DNA of 52,363 nt from Marinitenerispora sediminis (GCF_003336425.1 NZ_QEIO01000019.1:1-52363); one strand, 5' to 3'; positions 26,807-36,664 are shown, numbered from the stretch's first letter. The notes: generated by a model from the letters alone, not told the origin. Numbers and translations are program-made.

Positions 26807-27386
26807 AGCGCTCCAGCCGGAGCAGCCGCTCCTTCCGGGGCAGCCCGCCGCCGTAGCCGGTGAGGGCGCCGTTGGCCCCGATCACCCGGTGGCACGGGAC
26901 GATGATCGAGATCGGATTGCGCCCGTTCGCCATGCCCACCGCCCGCGAGGCGGTGGGCCGGCCGAGCCGGGCCGCGATCTCGCCGTAGCTCGTGGTCCGC
27001 CCGTACGGGATCGTGGTCAGCGTCCGCCACACCCGCAGCTGGAACGGGGTGCCGCTCGGCGCGAGCGGAACCGAGAACTCCCGGAGTTCCCCCGCGAAGT
27101 AGGCGGCGAGCTGCCGCTTCGTCTCGGCGAACGCTCCGTCGTCGCGCCGCCAGTCCGCGGCGGTCCGCTCCCATCCCGCCTCCGGCCGCATGTACAGGCC
27201 GGTCAGGGCGGCGCCGTCACCGGTGAGGAGGATCTCGCCAATCGGCGAGGGCAGGAGGGTGTACCGGGTCGGGCCGGCCTCGGGCGCGGCGAACTCCACC
27301 GCCGCGACCTCCTCGGGCTCGGACGCGGTGACCGCCAGCGGCAGCGCGTCCTGGACCGCGACGGGCGGCCGGGTGTGGGTCGGCAT
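26766..27386 (-). CDS. ogt: Methylated-DNA-[protein]-cysteine S-methyltransferase
   Basis: This suicide enzyme removes the methyl group from O6-methylguanine. The 206-residue protein has the active-site motif IVPCHRV with Cys about 165, preceded by the helix-turn-helix IPYGRTTSYGEIAARLG and ANGRNP. An Ala/Pro-rich extension of about 40 residues precedes the usual N-terminus. The ATG at 27386 has GAGGAG about nine bases upstream. It begins five bases after the alkA/ada stop, forming an alkylation-repair operon. Confidence 0.95.
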   Translation of the reverse strand: MPTHTRPPVAVQDALPLAVTASEPEEVAAVEFAAPEAGPTRYTLLPSPIGEILLTGDGAALTGLYMRPEAGWERTAADWRRDDGAFAETKRQLAAYFAGELREFSVPLAPSGTPFQLRVWRTLTTIPYGRTTSYGEIAARLGRPTASRAVGMANGRNPISIIVPCHRVIGANGALTGYGGGLPRKERLLRLERSTARTAAPGSATG

Positions 27387-27391
27387 ATCGG

Positions 27392-28876
27392 TCAACTCCT
27401 CATGGCCGGAACTCGGGAGGCTGCGGCGCGGCCGTCCGGCTGCGGGACCGCCCACACGTGCTGCATGGCGTAGGACCGCCAGGGCCGCCACGACTCCGCG
27501 AGGGCGGTCGCCGCGGCCGGGGCGCCGTCGCGGCCCAGGCGCTCCAGGCCGCGCCGGATGCCCAGGTCGGTCGGTAGGAAGACATCGGGGTCGCCGAGCG
27601 CCCGCATGCGGATGTAGCCGGCGGTCCACGGACCGATCCCGGGAAGCTCGGTGAGCCGTGCCTCGCTCTCGTCCCGGTCCGCGCCGGGGCCGAGGTCGAC
27701 GGCGCCGGAGGCGAGGGCGTCGGTGAGGGCCAGCAGGGCGCGCCGCCGCGCGGCCGGCATCGGAAGGTCGTCCGGATCCGCCTCGGCCAGCGCCGCCGCG
27801 GTCGGGAAGGCATGGGTGAGGGACCCGGTCGGCGCCGTGAGCGGCTTGCCGTACCGGGCGGTGAGCCGGCCGGCGACGGTCCGCGCACCGGCGACCGAGA
27901 CCTGCTGCCCCAGCACCGCCCGCACAGCGATCTCGGCCGGATCGACCGCGCCCGGCACCCTGCGGCCCGGCGCGGCGGCGACCAGCGGCGCGAGCGCCGC
28001 GCAGCCGGCCAGCCGCGCGTCCACGGCCACGGGGTCCGCGTCGAGGTCGAGCAGCTGCCGGCTCCGCTCGACGGCGGCGCCCAGGTCGCGCAGGTCGTCC
28101 AGCCGCAGGGTGCACCACACATACCCGTCACCGCCGGACAGCTCCACGATGCCGGTGCAGTGCGGCAGCGCGAGCACTCGGCGGTACCGGCCGCCCGTGT
28201 ACTCCTCCACACCCGGAACGGCACGGGCGGCGAGGTAGCCGAACAGCAGGTCGAGGTCGATCGGCGGGCGGTAGGGCAGGCGCAGCGTGATCACGCCGGT
28301 CGGTCCGGCCGCGCGGTGCCGGCCCGCGCGGCGCCGGAGCTCGGTGGGGCTGTGCGCGAACACCCGCCGCACGGTGTCGTTGAACTGCCGGATGCTCGCG
28401 AAGCCGGCGCCGAACGCCACCTCGGAGATCGGGAGGCCGGTCGTCTCCAGCAGCACCCGGGCGGTCTGGGCGCGCCGCGCCCGGGCGAGCGCGAGCGGCC
28501 CCACCCCGACCTCGGCGACCAGCAGCCGGTTGAGCTGGCGCTCGCTGTAGCCGAGGGCGGCCGCGAGACCGCTCACGCCGTCGCGGTCGACGGCACCGTC
28601 AGCGATCAGCCGCATGGCGCGGCCGACCACGTCAGCGCGGACGTTCCACTCCGGCGACCCCGGGGCGGCGTCGGGCCGGCACCGCTTGCAGGCACGGAAG
28701 CCGGCGGCCTGGGCGGCGGCGGACGTGGGGAAGAACCGGGTGTTCTCCCGCCTGGGCGTGACCGCCGGGCAGCTCGGGCGGCAGTAGATGCCGGTGCTCG
28801 TCACCGCGACGTAGAACCACCCGTCGAACCGGGCGTCCTTGCTGCTCATCGCCCGGTAGCAGTGCTCGTCGTCCAT
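27392..28876 (-). CDS. alkA: Ada/AraC-HTH/AlkA fusion, DNA-3-methyladenine glycosylase II
   Basis: This 494-residue protein joins three modules. An Ada-type metal domain has cysteines at about 32, 36, 63 and 66 (IYCRPSCPA, RACKRCRPD), with C32 the likely methyl acceptor. An AraC HTH occupies about 75-185 (LGYSERQLNRLL, FGAGFASIRQFN). An AlkA glycosylase fills the rest, with HhH motif LTELPGIGPWTAGYI and the catalytic Asp in FLPTDLGIRRGL. The ATG at 28876 has GGGAGG four bases upstream. It is probably both the sensor/activator and a repair enzyme, co-transcribed with ogt. Confidence 0.93.
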   Translation of the reverse strand: MDDEHCYRAMSSKDARFDGWFYVAVTSTGIYCRPSCPAVTPRRENTRFFPTSAAAQAAGFRACKRCRPDAAPGSPEWNVRADVVGRAMRLIADGAVDRDGVSGLAAALGYSERQLNRLLVAEVGVGPLALARARRAQTARVLLETTGLPISEVAFGAGFASIRQFNDTVRRVFAHSPTELRRRAGRHRAAGPTGVITLRLPYRPPIDLDLLFGYLAARAVPGVEEYTGGRYRRVLALPHCTGIVELSGGDGYVWCTLRLDDLRDLGAAVERSRQLLDLDADPVAVDARLAGCAALAPLVAAAPGRRVPGAVDPAEIAVRAVLGQQVSVAGARTVAGRLTARYGKPLTAPTGSLTHAFPTAAALAEADPDDLPMPAARRRALLALTDALASGAVDLGPGADRDESEARLTELPGIGPWTAGYIRMRALGDPDVFLPTDLGIRRGLERLGRDGAPAAATALAESWRPWRSYAMQHVWAVPQPDGRAAASRVPAMRS

Positions 28877-28992
28877 CACGCCTCCCATCCTCGCCCATGA
28901 CCCAAGGGCGGTACTGGCGGATTTCGGACATGGACGTCAGCCGCCCCGCGACCGCGCACCGGGTAGGCGATATGCCGGTCTGTGGACACACC

Positions 28993-29016
28993 GCCGTGTC
29001 GACCGGTCGACACGGC
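28993..29016. promoter_or_regulatory. Perfect 24-bp palindrome between alkA and lysE
   Basis: GCCGTGTCGACC followed at once by its complement GGTCGACACGGC; a third similar half-site (GGTCGACATACC) lies at 29021-29032. The position between divergent genes suggests an operator, but no known regulator site is recognised. Confidence 0.5.
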
Positions 29017-29086
29017 ACCAGGTCGACATACCGCACACCGCGGCGGTTCCCGCCTCGCTATGCTCCACTCCGGACAAGGAGGAGCC

Positions 29087-29728
29087 ATGCCTACACCCAC
29101 CACGCTACTCGCCTTCTCAGTGGCCTCCCTCGTGATCGTGCTGATCCCCGGGCCGAGCGTGCTGTTCGTCCTCAGCCGCGCCATGGTGGCGGGCCGCCGG
29201 ACGGCGCTGCGGACCGCGGTGGGCAACGGCCTCGGCGGGATGGTCCCGGTGCTGACGGTGGCCGTCGGGCTCGGCGCGCTCGTCACCCGGTTCGCGCCGC
29301 TCTTCACGGCGGTCAAGCTGGCGGGAGCGGCGTACCTGGTCTACCTGGGGGTGCAGGCGATCCGGCACCGGCACCAGCTGGCCGAGTCGCTGGACGCCGC
29401 GCCGGAAGCGGCCGTCCGGCCCGGCCGCGCGGTCTGGGACGGCTTCGTCGTCGGGGCCACGAATCCGAAGACCCTGGTCTTCTTCGTGGCGGTGCTCCCG
29501 CAGTTCGTCGATCCCGCCGCCGGCCAGGCGTCGCTGCAGATGCTCGTACTCGGCACACTGGCCGTCGCCATCGGCGTGGCCTCCGACAGCTGCTACGCGC
29601 TGCTGGTCGGCACCGTACGGGGCTGGTTCGTCCGGGCGCCACGCCGGATGGCGATGACCGGTGCGGTCTCCGGGATGCTCATGATCGGACTGGGGGCGCA
29701 GTTCGCGCTCACGGGACGCCGGGCCTAG
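29087..29728 (+). CDS. LysE/RhtB family amino acid exporter
   Basis: This 213-residue membrane protein has about six hydrophobic segments and the LysE opening FSVASLVIVLIPGPSVLFVL, followed by GRRTALRTAVGNGLG. The middle has AAYLVYLGVQAIRHR and the NPKTLVFFVAVLPQFVD motif. It would export an amino acid or derivative; substrate unknown. The ATG at 29087 has AAGGAGGAGCC directly upstream, a strong ribosome site, so longer in-frame starts are rejected. Divergent from alkA. Confidence 0.9.
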   Translation: MPTPTTLLAFSVASLVIVLIPGPSVLFVLSRAMVAGRRTALRTAVGNGLGGMVPVLTVAVGLGALVTRFAPLFTAVKLAGAAYLVYLGVQAIRHRHQLAESLDAAPEAAVRPGRAVWDGFVVGATNPKTLVFFVAVLPQFVDPAAGQASLQMLVLGTLAVAIGVASDSCYALLVGTVRGWFVRAPRRMAMTGAVSGMLMIGLGAQFALTGRRA

Positions 29729-29903
29729 GCATGTCGTCCGGAGAGGTCGGTGACGCGGCTGGCTGAGGTGTGGCCGCTGATTCCGGTGCGGGGTCGGTGG
29801 CAGGTGCGCCAGTCCAGCCAGTCAGGAACGGGAACGCTGCCTGGCGTGCGGTTTCTGGGGTGCGGGGCCGCTGGCGGGCCCGGGCGCCGGTCAGGCGCGC
29901 CGC

Positions 29904-30095
29904 TCAGCGCCGGCTTTCCGCGCCCCGGCGGCGCGCCGCCTGGCGGGCGCGGATCCGCGCCGCGGTCAGGCGCGTGTGGGGACGGCGGTCCGCGGTCCCC
30001 GGCCTGGCCGCGGACCCCTGCGTAAGGCCCGGGGCCGGCGCGGCTTGCGCGCCCTTCGGGAGGACCACCTCGGTCTTGGGCTCGTCGTCCGCCAT
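29904..30095 (-). CDS. Small basic hypothetical protein downstream of pcnA
   Basis: ATG at 30095 gives a 63-residue protein starting MADDEPKTEVVLPKG, then Ala/Arg-rich and ending RRRGAESRR. GAGAGG lies about 12 bases upstream. It follows pcnA by 145 bases on the same strand. The acidic start and basic end look natural, but I recognise no family and it may be spurious. Confidence 0.45.
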   Translation of the reverse strand: MADDEPKTEVVLPKGAQAAPAPGLTQGSAARPGTADRRPHTRLTAARIRARQAARRRGAESRR

Positions 30096-30240
30096 CGCGC
30101 TGCCTGCCTCTCTGCCGAAGGTGAGGGGGCGGCGTCCGCCGCCGGGCGACCGCCGCCGCGGGCGCGGACGCGCCCGCTTCCCCTGGGACGCGGCGGGGCC
30201 GCGGCCGGTTCCACTTCGGAGACGGCCCCCGGCGCGCCCG

Positions 30241-31734
30241 CTACTCGGCGTGCTCCTGCGCCCAGCGCCGCAGCTCCGCCGCCGCGGCCTCCTTCTCCAT
30301 CGGGCCGTTCTCCAGGCGCAGCTCCAGCAGGAACCGCCACGCCTTGCCGACCAGCGGGCCGGGCGGGATGCCGAGGATCTCCTGGATCTCGTTGCCGTCG
30401 AGGTCCGGGCGGATCTGGTTGAGCTCCTCCTCCTCGGCCAGCCGCTGGATGCGCCGCTCGATGTCGTCGTAGGCCCGGGCCAGCGCGGCGGCCTTGCGGC
30501 GGTTGCGGGTCGTGCAGTCGGCACGGGTGAGGACGTGCAGCCGTTCCAGCAGCGGTCCGGCGTCGCGGGCGTACCGGCGCACCGCCGAGTCGGTCCACTC
30601 GCCCTTGCCGTACCCGTGGAACCGCAGGTGCAGGGCGACCAGCTTGCCGACGTCGGCCACCACGTCCTTCGGGAAGCGGAGGGCGCCGAGGCGGCTCCGG
30701 CTCATCGACGCGCCCACCACCTCGTGGTGGTGGAAGGTCACCCGCCCGCCGTCCTCGAACGCGCGGGTCTTGGGCTTGCCGACATCGTGCAGCAGCGCGG
30801 CGAGCCGCAGCACGAGGTCCGGCCGCATCCCGCGCCGCTTCTCCAGCTCGATGGCCTGGTCGAGGACGGTCAGCGAGTGCTCGTAGACGTCCTTGTGACG
30901 GTGGTGCTCGTCGATCTCCAACCGAAGCTTGGGGATCTCGGGCAGGACGTGCCGCGCGATGCCGAGGTCGACCATGAGCTCGATGCCGGCCCGCGGGTCC
31001 GGGCTGAGCATCAGTTTGGTGAGCTCGTCCCGGACGCGCTCGGCGGAGACGATCGTCAACCGCTCGGCCATCGCCGCCGCCGCCTCGCGGACCTCGGGAG
31101 CGAGAGTGAAGCCGAGTTGGGCGGCGAACCGCACGGCACGCATGATCCGCAGCGGGTCGTCGTTGAAGGAGTCCTCCGGGCGGCCCGGGGTGCGCAGCAC
31201 GCCGGCCGCGAGGTCGGACAGACCGCCGAAGGGGTCGACGAACTCGTGGCCGGGGAGCCGGGCGGCCATCGCGTTGACCGTGAAGTCGCGCCGCTCCAGG
31301 TCGGCGTGCAGCGAGTCGCCGTAGCTGACGTCGGGCTTGCGGGACTTCGGCTGGTAGGACTCGCTGCGGTAGGTGGTGATCTCCAGCTGCTGGCCGCCCT
31401 TGCGCAGCCCCACCGTGCCGAAGTCGATCCCGACCGTCCAGACGGCGTCCGCCCAGCCCTCCACGAGTTCGAGGATGCGCTGCGGGACGGCGTCGGTGGT
31501 GAGGTCCAGGTCCTGCGACGGCCGGCCGAGCAGGGCGTCACGCACCGGACCGCCCACAATGGCCAGCTCGTGGCCGCCGTCGGCGAACCGCTGCCCCAAC
31601 TCGCCCGTGATGGGGTCGACCGCGCTCAGCAGCGCGCCGATCGACGCGCGCTGCTCGTCGGCCAGCCCGACCTCGCCGCCGTCGGCACCGGTGGAACGGC
31701 TGGGGTCCTGCCCGGAAAACACACTGTTCGGCAC
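30241..31734 (-). CDS. pcnA: CCA tRNA nucleotidyltransferase
   Basis: This enzyme adds or repairs the 3' CCA end of tRNAs, needed here since tRNA-Ser(CGA) does not encode CCA. The 497-residue protein has the class II nucleotidyltransferase signature IVGGPVRDALLGR followed by the DLDLTTDA carboxylates, then RRDFTVNAMA, and a C-terminal HD phosphohydrolase domain (ALLHDVGKP). GTG at 31734 is chosen, with TAACCT at 31748-31743 as a possible leaderless -10. A GTG two codons upstream is equally open. Confidence 0.93.
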   Translation of the reverse strand: MPNSVFSGQDPSRSTGADGGEVGLADEQRASIGALLSAVDPITGELGQRFADGGHELAIVGGPVRDALLGRPSQDLDLTTDAVPQRILELVEGWADAVWTVGIDFGTVGLRKGGQQLEITTYRSESYQPKSRKPDVSYGDSLHADLERRDFTVNAMAARLPGHEFVDPFGGLSDLAAGVLRTPGRPEDSFNDDPLRIMRAVRFAAQLGFTLAPEVREAAAAMAERLTIVSAERVRDELTKLMLSPDPRAGIELMVDLGIARHVLPEIPKLRLEIDEHHRHKDVYEHSLTVLDQAIELEKRRGMRPDLVLRLAALLHDVGKPKTRAFEDGGRVTFHHHEVVGASMSRSRLGALRFPKDVVADVGKLVALHLRFHGYGKGEWTDSAVRRYARDAGPLLERLHVLTRADCTTRNRRKAAALARAYDDIERRIQRLAEEEELNQIRPDLDGNEIQEILGIPPGPLVGKAWRFLLELRLENGPMEKEAAAAELRRWAQEHAE

Positions 31735-32203
31735 AGGCACAGAGGTTAGGTGGCCGGGCGGTCTCGTGCGAATCGATGGCGTCCCGGCCCGACCCGAGTC
31801 CGACGCATCCGTGGTACCCGCCACCCGGCGCCGCGCGAATCGACGGGCATCCGGTACCCGCCGAGTCGAGAACTCTTCGGATGACCGCGGCCGAAGCGGT
31901 ATCGTCGGACCTGGCCGGCGCGATCGGCCCGCGGAGTTCCCGGACCGTGGTCATCCTCGGCGGTAGCCGCCGTCACGGTGCTCGTCCGGTGCCCGCGGGG
32001 AGAGGCCCGACGCGCTGCCCTGTCCACTCCAACGCGATCGTCCAGCCGACGACCGTCCCGTCCGGCCCGCCCGCGGCTCACGGCGGTCTTACGGCGGTGT
32101 ACGTATCCTTCGGGCCGCCGGCGGCGTGCTCGGGGAGAGCGGTCTCGTCACCCGCCACACCGTCGGCTGGTCATCGTCGAACCCGACCCGGAAGCCCAGA
32201 GGC
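31735..32203. other. Divergent intergenic region pcnA-DUF6049
   Basis: Open frames in these 469 bases give no recognisable product and no NUDIX signature, which is the kind of gene often found here in related genomes. The pcnA -10 candidate lies at 31743-31748. Confidence 0.4.
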
Positions 32204-34708
32204 GTGCGTCGAATTGCTCATCTAGGCGCGGTCGTGGCCACGGCCGTAGCACTGGCACCGGCAGTGGCCGCGTGCCCATCTGCCCAGTCCGCGGCCGCCG
32301 TCGCGCCGGCGAGCACCATCGCCGCCGACCCTTCGGCGGGTGACGGCGCGTCCGGCGCCGCCCCCCTCGTCGTCGAGGGCATCAGCCCCGAGGCCGTCGG
32401 GGCGCGGAGCACCATCACCGTCACCGGCCGGATCACCAACACCACCGAGCGGCCGCTCTCCGACGTCACCGTGCGGTTCCGCTACTCCGCCGCGGCCTTC
32501 GGCAGCCGGACGGAACTCGCCGCCTACGCCGAGGGCGAGGGCGGTGCCCCGCAGTCCTTCGGTCCCACGGTCAAGCTGGAGGAGGACCTCGCCCCCGGCG
32601 CGTCGGCCGAGTACGAACTGGAGGTCGAGGCCGAGAAGCTGGGCCTGCACGGGTTCGGCGTCTACCCGCTGGCCGTCGACGCCGTGGACGGCGCCGGCTC
32701 CCGCGTCGGCATCCAGTACACCTTCCTCCCCTACACCGCCGGCGCCAAAGACGTCGACCCCGTCCGGATCGCGTGGATCTGGCCGCTCATGGACCACCCC
32801 CAGCGGGCCGACGACGACACCTTCCTGGACGGCGACCTCGCCGAGGACGTGGCAGCGGACGGCCGGCTCGACCGGCTGCTCTGGGCCGGCGCGCAGACCG
32901 GCGACCCCCGGCAGGCCGGCCGCCCCGGAGAGCCCGACGCGGAGCCCACCGCCAAACCCGCTCCGTCCGACGACGCGGTGCCCATCACCTGGGCGGTCGA
33001 CCCCGGCCTACTCGACGACGTCGAGCGGCTGGCGGCCGAGGGCGGTTACCAGGTCATGCCGGACCCCGAGTCGGCGGACTCCGCCGACTCCGCCGACGTC
33101 CTGGAGGACCGCGAGGCGAGCACCGAGGCGCAGACGTGGCTGGGGCAGGCCCGCGCCATCGTCGGCGACGACGACGCGCACGTGATCGCCACCCCCTACG
33201 CCGACGCCGACCTCCCCGCACTGATCGACGCCGACCTGGACAAGGACGCCGAGGCCGCCCTCACCATCGGCGACGAGACCGTCCAGCGGGTCCTCGGCCG
33301 CTCCGCCGACCCCGCGTTCGCCTGGCCGGCCGGCGGACTCATGAACAACCCCACGCGGGACCTGCTCGCCGAGCACGGCGCCACGTCCTTCGTCCTCAGT
33401 GATTCCGCCATGCCGGCGCAGCCCTACGTCACGCACACGCCCAGCGCGGCAGCGCCGCTGCCGCTCCCCGACGGTGCCGACGGCACCGCCCTGCTCACCG
33501 ACGGCGCGCTCACCCGGGCGCTCGACGCGGACAGCTGGGCCCCCGGCGCCGCGACGCTCGCCCAGCAGCGGTTCGTCGCGGAGACCGCGCTCATCGCGGC
33601 CGAGCAGCCCGGGGGGTCCCGGACGCTCGTCGTGACCCCGCCCCGCGACTGGGACCCCAGCCCGGAGCTGGCGCAGGGCCTGCTGGAGGCGACGGACAGC
33701 CTGTCCTGGCTGGACCCCGTGGCGCTGGACGGCATCGACGCCGACAACGACGCCGCGGCGGAGCGGCGCGGCCTCACCTACCCGGACCGGAGTGCCAATT
33801 CGCAGCTCACCGGCCCCCATCTCGACCAGCTCCGGGCGATCCGCCGCGACGTGCGGCTGTTCAACAGCGTGCTCACCGAGGACGACGACCCGTTCCGGCC
33901 CGCCGTCCTGCGGCTGGAGTCGGCCGCCTGGCGTGACGAGGAGGCCCTGGCGGCCCGGATCCGCGGCCGCGTGGCGACCGCGGTGGAGGAGACCACGGGG
34001 ATGGTCCGCATCATGCCCGGCGAGCCGGTGACCCTGGCGAGCAAGAGCGGCACGCTCGGCATCCTGGTCGCCAACGACCTGCCGGACCACTCGGTCACCG
34101 TGCGCCTGTCGATCTTCTCGGAGAACTCCGAACGCCTCTCGGTCGGCGACGAACCCGAGATCATGGAGATCGGCCCGGGCGGCAAGACGACCGTCTACGT
34201 CCCGATCTCGGCCCGGATCAACGGCCGCACCGTGCTGCACATGAGCCTGCACAACTCCCGTGGCGAGCCCATCAGCGCCGAGGAGACCATGACCCCGGTG
34301 AACGTTACCGGTCTGGGCACCACGGCGCTGCTCATCAGCGGGGCGTCCGCCCTCGTACTGATCGTCGCCCTCGCCCCGCGGGCGCTGCGCAAGTGGGCCC
34401 GCCGCCGGGCGGAGGCGGCCGGGGCCGCGCCGGAGGCCGGCGAGGCGTCCGAGCACGCGGCCGACGGCGGCGCCGACTCCGCCCCGTACCAGGCCGCGAC
34501 CATCATCGTCGCCGGCCGGGACGGCGCACCGGACCGGATGCAGCAGAATGGCAGTGGCCCGTCCGGTGAGCGGCCGAACGGCCCCACCGAGTCCACCGGC
34601 GGTGACGCCGCCGGCCCGACCGGTGCCGGACGGCCCGGCGAACCGGTCGGCGCCGACACGGACCAGGGCCGCACCGACGGCGACGCCGCGGGCGGATCCC
34701 GGTCCTGA
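32204..34708 (+). CDS. DUF6049 family secreted/membrane protein
   Basis: This 834-residue protein resembles the large exported protein encoded next to murJ in actinobacteria (Rv3909-like). The GTG at 32204 is chosen because a signal peptide (RRIAHLGAVVATAVALAPAVAA) starts right there. The cleavage region VAAC also fits a lipobox, though the lipid anchor is uncertain. A NEW-type beta domain (about 50-170), a large mixed region, and an alpha/beta-like PVNVTGLG end precede one membrane segment (TALLISGASALVLIVALAP) and a cytoplasmic Pro/Gly/Glu-rich tail. Function unknown; probably linked to MurJ and wall synthesis. Confidence 0.8.
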   Translation: MRRIAHLGAVVATAVALAPAVAACPSAQSAAAVAPASTIAADPSAGDGASGAAPLVVEGISPEAVGARSTITVTGRITNTTERPLSDVTVRFRYSAAAFGSRTELAAYAEGEGGAPQSFGPTVKLEEDLAPGASAEYELEVEAEKLGLHGFGVYPLAVDAVDGAGSRVGIQYTFLPYTAGAKDVDPVRIAWIWPLMDHPQRADDDTFLDGDLAEDVAADGRLDRLLWAGAQTGDPRQAGRPGEPDAEPTAKPAPSDDAVPITWAVDPGLLDDVERLAAEGGYQVMPDPESADSADSADVLEDREASTEAQTWLGQARAIVGDDDAHVIATPYADADLPALIDADLDKDAEAALTIGDETVQRVLGRSADPAFAWPAGGLMNNPTRDLLAEHGATSFVLSDSAMPAQPYVTHTPSAAAPLPLPDGADGTALLTDGALTRALDADSWAPGAATLAQQRFVAETALIAAEQPGGSRTLVVTPPRDWDPSPELAQGLLEATDSLSWLDPVALDGIDADNDAAAERRGLTYPDRSANSQLTGPHLDQLRAIRRDVRLFNSVLTEDDDPFRPAVLRLESAAWRDEEALAARIRGRVATAVEETTGMVRIMPGEPVTLASKSGTLGILVANDLPDHSVTVRLSIFSENSERLSVGDEPEIMEIGPGGKTTVYVPISARINGRTVLHMSLHNSRGEPISAEETMTPVNVTGLGTTALLISGASALVLIVALAPRALRKWARRRAEAAGAAPEAGEASEHAADGGADSAPYQAATIIVAGRDGAPDRMQQNGSGPSGERPNGPTESTGGDAAGPTGAGRPGEPVGADTDQGRTDGDAAGGSRS

Positions 34709-34871
34709 GTCGTCCCCGGCCACGCGTTCGCCGCCCGAGACGCGTCCCCGCCGCCCGCCGTGACCGGACGACCGCGGGGTGACGCACGAGCGAGACGGAC
34801 GACGCATGACCCCACCCCCAGGCGTAGGCGGCGAAGGCGCCGGCGGACGCCACCGAATACGAAGGGAGCCG

Positions 34872-36605
34872 ATGCCGGTGGCGACCGAGACCACGGACGG
34901 CAGCGACCAGGGCGCCGGACCCGGGAGTCCCCCGCGCCCGGACGCCGAGCCGCGCGCCGCCGCCACCGGGCGGCGGTCCGGCGGCGGCATGATGCGCTCC
35001 AGCGCCGTCATGGCCGTCGGCACGCTGGTCTCGCGGGTGACCGGATTCGTGCGGACCATCGTGCTGGCCGCCGCGCTGGGCACCCAGCTGCTCGGCGACG
35101 CCTACAACACCGCCAACACGATCCCCTTCATCATCAACGACCTGCTCATCGGCGGGCTGATGGCCAGCGTCATCGTCCCGTTCCTGGTCAAGCGGCGCAA
35201 GCGCGACGCTGACGGCGGCCGGGCCACCGAGAACCGGCTGTTCACCGGGGCGGTGCTGCTGCTCGGCGCGATGACCGTGGTCGCGATCGTCGCCGCCGAG
35301 CTGCTCATCCGCCTGTACGCGGGCCAGTTCGCCCCGTCCCAGGGGGCCGTGGCGGTCTACCTCGCGCGCTTCCTGCTCGCGCAGATCTTCTTCGTCGGGC
35401 TGAGCGGCCTGGTCAGCGCCATGCTCAACACGCGCGACCGGTTCGGCTCCCCGGTGTGGGCCCCCGTGCTGAACAACCTGGTGATCATCGCGGTCGGCGT
35501 CGCCTTCCTGTGGGTGGCCGGCCCCGGCCGCACCCCCGACACCGTGACCCAGGGCGAGCTCATGCTGCTGGGCCTGGGGACCACCGGCGGGATGGTGCTG
35601 CAGACCGTGGTGCTGCTGGCCTCGCTGCGGCGCTCCGGGTTCCGCTGGCGGCCGCGGCTGGACCTGCGCGGCTCCGGACTCGGTGAGGCGCTGCGTACCG
35701 CGGGGTGGATGTTCCTCTACACCTGCATGACGCAGCTCGGTTTCCTCATCACCACGAACATCGCGACCCGCGCGGGCGTGGCCAGTGTGGAGAGCGGCGC
35801 GGCCGTGGGCGCGGGCATCACCGCGTACAACTACGCCTACCAGCTGTTCCAGCTGCCGTACGCGATCATCGCCGTCTCACTCATCACCGTGCTGCTGCCG
35901 CAGATGAGCGGGCACGCCGCCGACGGCCGCTGGGACGAGGTCCGCGACGGCTTCTCCCGGACGCTGCGGGTATCGGCGCTGGTGCTGGTGCCGCTCGCGG
36001 TGGCCATCGCGCTGTACGCCACCCAGCTGTCGGTGCTGGTCTTCGCCCGCGGTAACACCTCGGCCGACGACGCCCGCAACATCGGCGTCGTGCTCGCGGT
36101 GATGGCGCTCGGCCTCGTACCGTTCACCATCTTCCAGCTCATGCTCCGTGTGTTCTACGCCATGGGCGACACCAGGACGCCCGCCATGATCAGCATCGCC
36201 AACGTCGCGGTGCACGGCGCGCTCGCCGCCGCCGCCTACCTGGTGCTCCCGCCCAGCCAGGTGGTCGTCGGCGTCGCCGCGGGCTTCATGGCATCGTTCG
36301 TTTCGGGCCTGCTGATCGCCGGCTTCGTGCTCAGCCGCCGCCTGGGCGGGCTTGACGGAGGCCGGGTTGTTGGCACATTGTTGCGGCTGCACTTGGCCGC
36401 GGTTCCGAGCGCCGTGGCCGGAGCGGGGATCCTGTGGTTCTTCACGGACCGGTTCGGCGACGGGCTGGTCACGAACCTCGGTGCCCCGATCACCGGCTGC
36501 CTGGTAGGAGCGCTGCTGTTCGTGCTCTTCGCCTGGCTGCTGCGCATCCAGGAGCTGCGGGCGGTGCTCGACCTGGTGCGCGCCCGCGTGCTTCGGCGCG
36601 GCTAG
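34872..36605 (+). CDS. murJ: Lipid II flippase MurJ, copy 1
   Basis: MurJ flips lipid II to the outer face of the membrane for wall synthesis. The 577-residue protein has about 14 membrane segments, starting at RSSAVMAVGTLVSRVTGFVRTIVLAAALG. It includes the family-typical FLLAQIFFVGLSG and LFQLPYAIIAVSLITVLLPQMS. An N-terminal hydrophilic tail of about 40 residues precedes the core. The ATG at 34872 follows a strong GAAGGGAG, so earlier in-frame starts at 34779 and 34806 are not used. It is one of two adjacent copies. Confidence 0.9.
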   Translation: MPVATETTDGSDQGAGPGSPPRPDAEPRAAATGRRSGGGMMRSSAVMAVGTLVSRVTGFVRTIVLAAALGTQLLGDAYNTANTIPFIINDLLIGGLMASVIVPFLVKRRKRDADGGRATENRLFTGAVLLLGAMTVVAIVAAELLIRLYAGQFAPSQGAVAVYLARFLLAQIFFVGLSGLVSAMLNTRDRFGSPVWAPVLNNLVIIAVGVAFLWVAGPGRTPDTVTQGELMLLGLGTTGGMVLQTVVLLASLRRSGFRWRPRLDLRGSGLGEALRTAGWMFLYTCMTQLGFLITTNIATRAGVASVESGAAVGAGITAYNYAYQLFQLPYAIIAVSLITVLLPQMSGHAADGRWDEVRDGFSRTLRVSALVLVPLAVAIALYATQLSVLVFARGNTSADDARNIGVVLAVMALGLVPFTIFQLMLRVFYAMGDTRTPAMISIANVAVHGALAAAAYLVLPPSQVVVGVAAGFMASFVSGLLIAGFVLSRRLGGLDGGRVVGTLLRLHLAAVPSAVAGAGILWFFTDRFGDGLVTNLGAPITGCLVGALLFVLFAWLLRIQELRAVLDLVRARVLRRG

Positions 36606-36633
36606 CCGCTCGGGCTCGTCCGGCACCGACGCG

Positions 36634-36664
36634 AGCGGGTGCGCCACGGCACGGCGCACCCGCT
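36634..36664 (+). terminator. Hairpin between the two murJ copies
   Basis: AGCGGGTGCGC (36634-36644) and GCGCACCCGCT (36654-36664) pair perfectly around a nine-base loop. It may end or attenuate the first transcript; no T-run follows. Confidence 0.55.

Noticed and set aside
28982-29086. Upstream in-frame start for the LysE gene across the palindrome.
   Set aside because: The ATG at 29087 has a strong ribosome site and begins the family's first membrane helix; the extension would code through the operator-like palindrome.
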